Notes under the pieces: model-generated
Told to the model about the DNA's origin: nothing
The model's database searches: none
What the model saw: the letters and a program-made list of their open reading frames with translations, nothing else
NCBI GenBank assembly: GCA_964434575.1
Contig: CAYSWB010000011.1
Location: 1-48,189 of the forward strand
Direction of reading: 5' to 3'
Origin: DAORHV01 sp964434575
GTDB taxonomy: Bacteria > Patescibacteriota > Gracilibacteria > Peribacterales > Peribacteraceae
Length of the DNA: 48,189 nt
Position numbers and translations under genes: made by a program
In this document: positions 6,282 to 13,911 of the stretch, piece after piece
Numbering within the stretch: position 1 is the first letter of the stretch
Layout of the letters: the number at the start of each line of letters is the position of its first letter

Positions 6282-9200
6282 TTACGCCTTTTTGAACCGG
6301 ATGGTCACCGTCTTCCCGTCGATGTCGACGTTGTTCTCCGCCCCGTCGTTCTTGCCGAGCGTTGCGCGCGTTTCCTCCAGCACCAGCTTCTCGTGCGCCT
6401 TCAGGATGTCGTCGGCGCCGTCCACGCTGAGCGTCACGGTGTCGGTGAACTCCAGGCCGGCGTCTTTGCGCAATTGCTGGATGGCGCGGATGAGCTCGCG
6501 GGCCATGCCTTCCATCTTCAGTTCTTCGGACACGGTGGTGTCCATGCTGACCACGATGCCGTGGTCGGCGGCCACGAACTGACCCTCTTTGCCGACGTAG
6601 ACGATCTTGGCTTCGTCGTAGGTCAGCTCTTCTCCCAAGATGTGGATCTTGCCATCCTTTTCTTCGAACTCGCCGGCTTTGCCTGCCTTGATGAGCTGCT
6701 GGACCTTGGGGCCCAGGCGCGGGCCGACCTTGCGGGCATCCACCTGCACGAGCGGCGTGGCCAGACCCTTGGCGTCCTTGATCTCCGTCACCTGCTTCAC
6801 GTTCAGTTCTTCCTTCACGATTTCCTTCAGCGTGCCGGCTTCGTCCGACGGCGGCAGCGCGAACGTCACGGAGTGCAGGGGAGTGCGCACGCCGATCTTG
6901 GCTTCGCTGCGCAGATGCAGGCCCAAACGCGTGACGGTCTGCGTGTTGTCCATGAGCGCCAGAATCTTCTTCTCTTCGTCGGTCAGCTCGCGGCTGGCGG
7001 GCCAGTCGGTGAAGTGGATGCTGCCGTGGTCCTCTTCCACCAGGTTTAAGTAGATGGCCTCGGTGATGAACGGGCAGAACGGGGCCAGCAGCTGGCAGTT
7101 GGCCAGCAGCACGCGGTGCAGGGTGTCCAGCGCCGCCTCGGCCGACGCGCCGTCCTTGCCGGCGAACCGGCGGCGCGACAGGCGGACGTACCAGTTGGTG
7201 AGGTCATCGATGGATCCGGCCAGCTCGGCGCAGGTGGCCGACAGGTCGTAGCCTTCCAGCTCTTCGGTCATGCGGTTCACCAGCGCCTGGGTCTTCGCCA
7301 CGATCCATTTATCCAAAAGATCGTCGGATTTGGCGTTCATCAGCGAGAAGTCGATGCTGGGTTTCCAGCCCGAGCCGTTGGCATACGTCACCAGCAGGCG
7401 GTAGGCGTTCCACAGCGGGAGCAGGACGTTGCGCAGCTGTTCTTCCACCAGCTTTTCCGAGAAGCGCAGGTCTTCGCCGCGAACGGCGGGGGAGCTCATG
7501 AGCGCGAAACGCACCGCGTCGGCGCCGTGGCGCGAGACGACCTCGGTGGGTTCGGGGTAGTTCTTCAGGCGCTTGCTCATCTTTTTGCCGTCCTCGGCCA
7601 GCACGATGCCGTTCACGACGCAGTTCTTGAACGCCGGCTGGTCGAACAGCGCCGCCGACAGGACCGTGAGCGTGTAGAACCATCCGCGCGTCTGGTCCAA
7701 TCCTTCGGCGATGAAGTCGGCCGGGAAGTTCGGCGGCAGGGCGCCCTTCTTCATATCGCCGCGCTGGAACGGGAAGTGTTCCTGGGCGTAGGGCATGGAG
7801 CCGCTTTCAAACCAGCAGTCGAGCACCTCCGGGATGCGGCGCATGACGGGTTTCAGCTCGTAGTCGTAGTGCACGGTGTTCGGGATGGCCAGCGTGACCG
7901 CTTCCTCGTAGGAGGCGCGCTTGATGACCGCGTGGGCGGCGCGGATGACGCCGCCATGGGCCACCACCAGCACCCGCTTGCCGGCGTAGTCCTTGAGGAT
8001 CTTGTCGAAGCCGCGCTGCACGCGCTGCGTGAAGGTCTGCAGGCTCTCGCCGTCCGGCGGGGTCATGTGGTGCATGGTCAGGCTTTCGGAGCCGGCCACG
8101 TTGTTGGGGTGGTCCTTCAGCACCTGCTTGATGGGCAGGCCGCTCCACGTGCCGACCAGGCGTTCGTTGAAGTCGGACCACTTGCCGGCCACCGGCACGC
8201 CCAGCTTCTGCGACAGGATCTCGGCGGTCTCGGAGGCGCGGAGCATGCCGGACGAGATCACCGCGTCGTACTTCTCTCCGGCGGCCAGGAGCGTCTCGGC
8301 CAGCTTGAGCGCCTGCTTCTTGCCGGCGGTGTTGAGCGGGATGTCCGCGTCGCCGCCCTGCAGCTTTCCTTCTTTGTTCCAGTCCGTCTCGCCGTGGCGC
8401 ACCAGCGTCACTTTGGCCGTCGGGTCGGCAGCCTTTTTGGTTTTCGCCTTGGCGACCGGGGCGTCCCAGGAAAGCTCGTCGACGGTCTCCTTGTGGATGT
8501 CCATCTGCGCGCCTTCGACGAAGTCCCAGTAGAAGGTGCGGCAGCGGGCCAGGTCCGGGTACGGCTGGTGGACGATCTTGTGTTTATCTTCGCCGGTCAC
8601 GATGTTCGTGAAGTTCATGACCAGGTCGGCGTGCGTGACGATGACGATGGTTTCGCCTTTGTGCTTTTCCAGCACCTCGTCGAAGAACGAGCGGCAGCGG
8701 ACCTCGATGTCCTTCCACTGCTCCATGCCCTGGAAGTGGTAGATGCTTTCCACCTGGTCGGTGGCCAGCTTGTGGGCGCGCCGCTCGCGGATGAACGTCA
8801 GGTCGTCGAAGTCGATGTGCTTGCCCTCGTAGTCTCCGAACGACACCTCGCGCAGGCGTTCGTCGACCTTCACCTCCAGCCCCAGCGCGTCGGCCACCGC
8901 CTGCGCGGTCTGCTTCGTGCGGTTGAGCGGGGAGCAGTAGACCACCGTGGCGGGCACGCCGCGCTTCACGCCGGCGGCGATTTCCTTCGCCAGCTCCTTG
9001 GCTTGTTTCTGTCCGGTTTCCGTCAGGTCCGTGCCCGGCACGTTGCCTTGGTAGATCTTCTCCACGTTGCCTTGGCTTTCGGCGTGGCGGGCCACGATGA
9101 TCTTGGAGAAGCGGCCCGGGACCTTGGCCATCAGTTCGTCTCTGGAGCCGATGACTTCCACCTTGCCGGTGGCGCTGTCGCGCCAGATCGGCAGCGGCGT

Positions 9201-10634
9201 GCCCCAGTACCGGTTGCGCGAAATGGCCCAGTCGCGGGCGTTTTCGACCCATTTGCCGAAGCGTCCGTCGCGGATGGTACCCGGCACCCAGCGCGTCTGC
9301 GCGTTGGCGGCCAGCATCTTCTGTTTCACCTTCTCCACCGCCACGAACCACGATCCGGTCACGAACGGCAGCAGCGGCGTGTCGCAACGCCAGCAGTGCG
9401 GATAGCTGTGGCGGATGGTGTACGAGCTGAACGCGCGCTTGCGGGTCTTCATGTTCTCGATGATCTTTTTGTCCGTGCCCATCGGGTCGTCTCCCTCGGG
9501 CTTGGCATTCAAACCCTTGAAGTCCGTCACGATCTCGATGAAGTTGCCGTCCACGTTCAGGTGCGGGTACACATCCACTTTCTCGGCCTGCGCCACGGCG
9601 TAGCTGTCTTCGCCGGTGCACGACGTCAGGTGCACGATGCCGGTGCCCTCTTCGTCGCTCACCTCCACCGCGTCGTTCACGATCACCTTGAACACGCGCT
9701 CGCCGTACGTTTCGGGCTTGGCCGTCTTCTCGGTGGACGGCAGCACGACGTCCTTGAAGTAGGGGAACAGCGGCTCGTAACGCTTGCCGACCAGGTCTTT
9801 GGCGTCGATCTCACCGGCGACTTCGAACTCTTTTCCTTTGAACACCTTTTCCACCAGCTTGGTCGCCAGCACGTATGTCTTGCCGGCGTGCTTCACCTTC
9901 GCATACGAGATCTTGGGCCCGACTGCCAGCCAGAAGTTGCCGGGCAACGACCACGGGGTGGTCGTCCAGGCCAGCAGCAGCGTGTCCGGGTCATCCTTCA
10001 GCGGGAACGTCATGATCACCGACTGGTCGTCGCGATCCTTATAGCCCTGCGACACCTCGAAGTTGCTCAGCGGCGTGGCGCAGCGCGGACACACGTGCAT
10101 CGGCTTGTACCCTTCGTAGATCAATCCCTGCTCGAACAGGTTCTTGAACACCCACCAAATGCTCTCCATGTAGTCGGGGTCCATGGTGCGGTAGTCCCAG
10201 TCCATGTCCACCCAGCGGCCGAGCCGCTCGACGGTGCGGCGCCAGTCGTCGGTGTAGCGCAGCACGGAGCCCCGGCACAACGCATTGAAGGCCTTGGTGC
10301 CGATGGCCTCGATGTCCTTCTTGGAGCGCAGGTTCTTCTCTTTCTCCACCAGGTTTTCCACCGGCAGGCCGTGGCAGTCCCAGCCGAAGCGGCGGCGCAC
10401 CTTGTGGCCGCGCATGGTCTGGTAGCGGGGGATCACGTCCTTGATCGTTCCGGCGAGCAGGTGTCCGTAGTGGGGCAGGCCGGTCGCGAACGGTGGGCCG
10501 TCGTAGAAACTGAACGTCGCGCCGTTCTCGCGGCGCTTGATGGACCGTTTGAACGTATCCTCTTCCCGCCAATACTTCATGATGCCTTCCTCGAGCGAGG
10601 GGAACGACTGCTTGGGATCGACCGGATCGAACAT
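6282..10634 (-). CDS. ileS: Isoleucyl-tRNA synthetase with two inserted histidine-phosphatase domains
   Basis: 1450 residues, about 400 more than usual. IleRS landmarks: HYGH at 55-58, the editing region at about 190-430, NARDWAISRNRYWGTPLPIW at 465-484, LDCWFESGSMPYAQ at 938-951, KMSKR at 1018-1022, and tRNA-binding and C-terminal regions beyond 1100. Residues about 508-925 are two tandem histidine phosphatases (phosphoglycerate-mutase-like), each with its four key residues: His517, Arg572, Glu596, His668, and His747, Arg799, Glu824, His893. A Lys/Ala-rich linker (about 728-740) joins them. I chose the ATG at 10634; TACACT ends six bases upstream. The enzyme charges tRNA-Ile; the role of the insert is unknown. 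Confidence 0.95.
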   Translation of the reverse strand: MFDPVDPKQSFPSLEEGIMKYWREEDTFKRSIKRRENGATFSFYDGPPFATGLPHYGHLLAGTIKDVIPRYQTMRGHKVRRRFGWDCHGLPVENLVEKEKNLRSKKDIEAIGTKAFNALCRGSVLRYTDDWRRTVERLGRWVDMDWDYRTMDPDYMESIWWVFKNLFEQGLIYEGYKPMHVCPRCATPLSNFEVSQGYKDRDDQSVIMTFPLKDDPDTLLLAWTTTPWSLPGNFWLAVGPKISYAKVKHAGKTYVLATKLVEKVFKGKEFEVAGEIDAKDLVGKRYEPLFPYFKDVVLPSTEKTAKPETYGERVFKVIVNDAVEVSDEEGTGIVHLTSCTGEDSYAVAQAEKVDVYPHLNVDGNFIEIVTDFKGLNAKPEGDDPMGTDKKIIENMKTRKRAFSSYTIRHSYPHCWRCDTPLLPFVTGSWFVAVEKVKQKMLAANAQTRWVPGTIRDGRFGKWVENARDWAISRNRYWGTPLPIWRDSATGKVEVIGSRDELMAKVPGRFSKIIVARHAESQGNVEKIYQGNVPGTDLTETGQKQAKELAKEIAAGVKRGVPATVVYCSPLNRTKQTAQAVADALGLEVKVDERLREVSFGDYEGKHIDFDDLTFIRERRAHKLATDQVESIYHFQGMEQWKDIEVRCRSFFDEVLEKHKGETIVIVTHADLVMNFTNIVTGEDKHKIVHQPYPDLARCRTFYWDFVEGAQMDIHKETVDELSWDAPVAKAKTKKAADPTAKVTLVRHGETDWNKEGKLQGGDADIPLNTAGKKQALKLAETLLAAGEKYDAVISSGMLRASETAEILSQKLGVPVAGKWSDFNERLVGTWSGLPIKQVLKDHPNNVAGSESLTMHHMTPPDGESLQTFTQRVQRGFDKILKDYAGKRVLVVAHGGVIRAAHAVIKRASYEEAVTLAIPNTVHYDYELKPVMRRIPEVLDCWFESGSMPYAQEHFPFQRGDMKKGALPPNFPADFIAEGLDQTRGWFYTLTVLSAALFDQPAFKNCVVNGIVLAEDGKKMSKRLKNYPEPTEVVSRHGADAVRFALMSSPAVRGEDLRFSEKLVEEQLRNVLLPLWNAYRLLVTYANGSGWKPSIDFSLMNAKSDDLLDKWIVAKTQALVNRMTEELEGYDLSATCAELAGSIDDLTNWYVRLSRRRFAGKDGASAEAALDTLHRVLLANCQLLAPFCPFITEAIYLNLVEEDHGSIHFTDWPASRELTDEEKKILALMDNTQTVTRLGLHLRSEAKIGVRTPLHSVTFALPPSDEAGTLKEIVKEELNVKQVTEIKDAKGLATPLVQVDARKVGPRLGPKVQQLIKAGKAGEFEEKDGKIHILGEELTYDEAKIVYVGKEGQFVAADHGIVVSMDTTVSEELKMEGMARELIRAIQQLRKDAGLEFTDTVTLSVDGADDILKAHEKLVLEETRATLGKNDGAENNVDIDGKTVTIRFKKA

Positions 10635-10705
10635 GAGCCCAGTGTAGGGCAACTGCGCTGCCGCGCGAAGCGTTTTCCGGCATGCCGCCGCGCTCCGCGA
10701 CATGG

Positions 10706-10734
10706 TTGACGTACCAAGCGAAAGTTAGTAAAGT
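10706..10734 (+). promoter_or_regulatory. Promoter of the M20 peptidase gene
   Basis: TTGACG, 17 bases, TAAAGT. The -10 overlaps an inverted repeat, GTAAAG-TTTG-CTTTAC at 10728-10743, which could be an operator or a 5' hairpin. Confidence 0.6.
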
Positions 10735-10747
10735 TTGCTTTACGAAT

Positions 10748-12205
10748 ATGCCAGAAGCAATGCACATCCCCCAGCTGCGGGAGGTCGATGACGAGCAAAT
10801 GGCGATCCTGACACATCAGGAAAGCCATACGGTGAAAGGGCAGGCGGAAAAAATGGCGTTGGTCGGCAGCTGCATACGTTCCCGCTACGAAGCCGCTCGT
10901 TACGCGGCCGAGCGGCAGCTTGGCGATACGAGCGATATGGAGAGGCACGAGGTCGAAGCCCGAATCGATCAGATCGTGCAGCCGCTGGAGTTCCAGCGCA
11001 TCGACCTGGGTGACGGCCGCTTCAACCTGATCGTCAGCAAGGGTGAGGACGAATATCTTCCCGGACACGAAGATGGCAACGGCCTGGTGCGCAAGCGCCC
11101 GCTGTACAGCGTGTGCGTTCCGGCCCACGTGGACACCGTCCCCGGCACCCACACCTCTCTGACGCGGCAGGGCGACCGCTGGGAGGGGTTGGGCGTGTAC
11201 GACATGGGCGCCGCGGTGCTCAATGGTATCGCGCTGGCGGTGGACGTACGCGTGCCGAAGGGCATGAAGGTCCACTTCGTCTTCACCGCCGATGAAGAAA
11301 TGCATTCCCTCGGCGCACGTTTGCTGATGAAAGGATGGGAGCGTTGGCCGGAAATCGACTGCATCATTTCGTCGGAGATCGGCCCGGTCCCGCCGCTCAA
11401 GTCCGGCGACAAGCACATGCGCATCATCGGCGCGCGCGCCGGCCGGCAGAAGTTCGTGGGCAACATCACCATCAGTCCGCAATTCCAGGGCCACGGCTCG
11501 CAAGAGAAGATGCCCAATGCGTCCGACGCGCTGATCGAACTGCTATCCAAGGTGCAAGACCGTTTCTACCGCGGTTACAAGGATCCGCTCGACATCGGCT
11601 CCCCGTTCGAGCCGCCCTTGCAGCGCACGGACGCCCTGCTCGGCACCGAAATGTTCGAAACCGGCGAGATCCGCACGCATAAGCGGCCCGGATATTTCCC
11701 ACCGCACGCGGCCGACTTCGACTTTGCCATCCGGACGGTGCCGCCCAGCAGGCTTGCCGAGATGGAGGCGGTGTTGCAGCGGATCGTGAAAGGCATCGCC
11801 AAGCGGGGTGACTGGAGCAAGTTCGGCATCGATTATTCGTTGCGCCAGAACCCCGGCGTGTCGTCGTACGCGCCGTACGCGATGCCGCCGAACCATCGCT
11901 TGCTCATGCTGAGCACGGACGTGCTCAGTCGCATCACCGGCGTGCTCACGCATGTCGTAGGTGCCCGTTCGGTCGCCGACGAATGCGATTATGCCGCCGA
12001 CATGCTCTTGCGAGCCGGAGTGCATTCGTTCGCCGACACGCACAAAGGGATCGTGAATATCCCCATCAACGGTGACCTTGCCCACCACCCCGGCGAGTGG
12101 GTATCCCGCATGGATACCGCCCGGGTACGGTTTGCCATCAAAATGTTGCTCGAAGACCAAATGGGGCTGCAGACGCTGATGCGTCGCGGAGATGAGCAGA
12201 CTTGA
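10748..12205 (+). CDS. M20-family metallopeptidase
   Basis: 485 residues from the ATG at 10748. Two-metal site of M20 peptidases: His127-Val-Asp129 (AHVDTVPG), Asp152 (VYDMGAA), Glu183-Glu184 (TADEEMHS), Glu210 (SSEIGP) and a late His in LAHHPGEWVS. Relatives include ArgE, DapE and dipeptidases; the substrate cannot be told from sequence. Compared with DapE, the N-terminus is longer (about 110 residues before the metal site) and helical. The promoter at 10706-10734 excludes the longer in-frame start; the ATG at 10760 is an alternative. The next gene on the strand has its own promoter. Confidence 0.85.
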   Translation: MPEAMHIPQLREVDDEQMAILTHQESHTVKGQAEKMALVGSCIRSRYEAARYAAERQLGDTSDMERHEVEARIDQIVQPLEFQRIDLGDGRFNLIVSKGEDEYLPGHEDGNGLVRKRPLYSVCVPAHVDTVPGTHTSLTRQGDRWEGLGVYDMGAAVLNGIALAVDVRVPKGMKVHFVFTADEEMHSLGARLLMKGWERWPEIDCIISSEIGPVPPLKSGDKHMRIIGARAGRQKFVGNITISPQFQGHGSQEKMPNASDALIELLSKVQDRFYRGYKDPLDIGSPFEPPLQRTDALLGTEMFETGEIRTHKRPGYFPPHAADFDFAIRTVPPSRLAEMEAVLQRIVKGIAKRGDWSKFGIDYSLRQNPGVSSYAPYAMPPNHRLLMLSTDVLSRITGVLTHVVGARSVADECDYAADMLLRAGVHSFADTHKGIVNIPINGDLAHHPGEWVSRMDTARVRFAIKMLLEDQMGLQTLMRRGDEQT

Positions 12206-12217
12206 CAGAAATTTTTT

Positions 12218-12257
12218 TTGACAAATCATTGCATTTGAATCTAAATATGGGTAAAAT
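12218..12257 (+). promoter_or_regulatory. Promoter of the gene at 12268
   Basis: TTGACA at 12218-12223 with TAAATA 18 bases downstream; an extended -10, TGG-G-TAAAAT (hexamer at 12252-12257), lies ten bases before the ATG. Either gives a very short leader. A second TTGACA is at 12202-12207. Confidence 0.55.
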
Positions 12258-12267
12258 TGGCGCTCAA

Positions 12268-12774
12268 ATGGTAACTACGCTTACCCACGACATCCACGGC
12301 GCGCCCGTAGCTGCCTATGAAAAGGGTAAGGAGCAGGTGCTTGCTCACCGTCAGCTGGCAGCCGAGCAGCGCAACCGCGCGGCACAGGCCATTTACCATG
12401 CCGTCCGGCATTTGGTGATCTTCATCCTGCCCACCGTTGTTTCGGATTACGGCGGCATGGATGCGGTGCGTGCCAGGGCGGTTGCGGTGGTTGCAAATGC
12501 CAGCAACGAAGACATTGCGAGCATGATCACCGAGAAGGTCGCTCGCGCATATGCCGCCTCCAAAACGCAAGAGTTGGTCGTCCGCGACGTTACGGAAATC
12601 ATCACGGATGACGCCTTGATCGCTTTTGTCGTCCAGATTAAGGGCGCGGAGATTGCCCAATTGATGCGCGAGGTGCTTTCCGGCATCGCCGGAGACGAGC
12701 GCGCCGTTTCCTCGGATGGCGCGCGGAGGGCTTCCACTCGGAATGAGCCTCGCACTACCCCCGAAGTGGCGTAA
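12268..12774 (+). CDS. Protein of unknown function
   Basis: 168 residues from the ATG at 12268; a longer TTG start at 12202 would run through the promoter, so I reject it. Mostly helical by composition, with a basic N-terminal segment (HRQLAAEQRNRAAQAIYHAVRH), one hydrophobic stretch (LVIFILPTVV), an Ala-rich middle and a polar C-terminus (RRASTRNEPRTTPEVA). No family recognised. It lies between the M20 peptidase and another unknown gene, each with a separate promoter. Confidence 0.6.
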   Translation: MVTTLTHDIHGAPVAAYEKGKEQVLAHRQLAAEQRNRAAQAIYHAVRHLVIFILPTVVSDYGGMDAVRARAVAVVANASNEDIASMITEKVARAYAASKTQELVVRDVTEIITDDALIAFVVQIKGAEIAQLMREVLSGIAGDERAVSSDGARRASTRNEPRTTPEVA

Positions 12775-12811
12775 GTCGCTTCCCGGCATGCTTTTGCAGG
12801 CAATTTTGCTG

Positions 12812-12866
12812 TTGCTAAACAGCGAGAGATCCTTACAATTGGCCCCTTCCCGCTGACCGGGAGGCC
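12812..12866 (+). promoter_or_regulatory. Promoter and 5' hairpin of the gene at 12883
   Basis: TTGCTA, 16 bases, TACAAT (12834-12839), then a hairpin in which TCCCG pairs with CGGGA around CTGAC, extended by flanking GGCC. A hairpin directly at the transcript start also occurs in the leaders at 25435 and 25723. Confidence 0.5.
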
Positions 12867-12882
12867 TGATTTTCCGCGTCCA

Positions 12883-13884
12883 ATGCCAAAAGACCTCAAT
12901 CTGCCGGGAGACGACGGAGTCGATGACTTCTTGAAACATCTGTTTGATGAAGCAGATGCCCAGGAAGCGCAGGCTCGCGAGCTCGACCGCTTGCGCCGGG
13001 CCGGAGCCATACGCGTCAGCGAGACCACGGACGTGCGAGTCGAACGCATCGTAAACCCGTACGGCGGAGGCGCCGAAGAAGTGGCCGGACGCCACGAGGC
13101 TCTGAATATGGCCGACCGGATCGCGCTGGCCGCGCATTTGGCCATGAAGGGCGACCAGAGCATGCTTGCGGGCCTCAGGAGCACGCTGCCCATGACCGGA
13201 GCGTTCCTGGAGCGCGACGGGTACGCCGTGGACGATATCCGTGGCAAAATCGCCCGCCCGGACGAATACGTACTGGTGCATTCCGGCGGCGTGATCACCG
13301 ACAACTCCACCCTGATCAAGCGGCCGTTCGCATGGGTGTCGGACATGGCGCTCCATATGGCCCCCGATGACCCGAAGGCCCCGATGATCGCGCATGTGCC
13401 GCATCCGGACGAAGTCGACCAGTTCCACCCCGCCCACCAGGAGGCCGCGCGCGCGATCGCCCGGCAGATCCACGAGAACCACGCACGCGTCGGCGTGGTC
13501 ACCGATGTCAGCGTGTATCCGGTCGAGTACCGAGATCACCGCTTCGCATCCCGCGCCCGCCGTCACGTGTCCAGGGTCGTGCGCGAGCAGGTGAATCCCA
13601 CCCGCAGGAACTCCGTGGACATCTGGCTGGCCAGCATGTTCCGCATCGAGGGTATCCGGCGCGCCGACGGCACTCGCATTGATTTGCCGGAGCCCATCAT
13701 CAACACCGTCAGCGTCATGCGTCATACCATGTCGTCGCATTTCGGCGCGTTCCTGGGCTGGCGCGTTCCCGCCTCGGACATCCCTGTGACCATTACGACG
13801 GAGGACGAAGGCTCGCAGGAGTTTTACATCGAGACCGGCTGGGAGACTGCGGTCCTGCAGCCGAAACACAACACCGACTACTAG
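12883..13884 (+). CDS. Protein of unknown function
   Basis: 333 residues. The N-terminus is acidic and helical (DDGVDDFLKHLFDEADAQEAQARELDRLRR); the rest is mixed alpha/beta with several His-containing stretches (HVPHPDEVDQFHPAHQEAAR, VMRHTMSSHFGAF). No signal peptide or transmembrane segment, so probably cytoplasmic. I do not recognise a family or catalytic motif. Promoter with 5' hairpin directly upstream. It converges on the RelA/SpoT-DMT gene with 27 bases between them. Confidence 0.65.
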   Translation: MPKDLNLPGDDGVDDFLKHLFDEADAQEAQARELDRLRRAGAIRVSETTDVRVERIVNPYGGGAEEVAGRHEALNMADRIALAAHLAMKGDQSMLAGLRSTLPMTGAFLERDGYAVDDIRGKIARPDEYVLVHSGGVITDNSTLIKRPFAWVSDMALHMAPDDPKAPMIAHVPHPDEVDQFHPAHQEAARAIARQIHENHARVGVVTDVSVYPVEYRDHRFASRARRHVSRVVREQVNPTRRNSVDIWLASMFRIEGIRRADGTRIDLPEPIINTVSVMRHTMSSHFGAFLGWRVPASDIPVTITTEDEGSQEFYIETGWETAVLQPKHNTDY

Positions 13885-13911
13885 AAGCCGCAGCGCCGGT
13901 CATCCGGGCGT

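Noticed and set aside
7116..10709. Very long open frame antisense to ileS
   Set aside because: It mirrors the ileS codon pattern, is rich in Arg/His/Val from reversed GC-rich codons and has no family motif; ileS is certain.
12202..12267. Upstream TTG start for the gene at 12268
   Set aside because: It would place the promoter (TTGACA and -10) inside the coding region.
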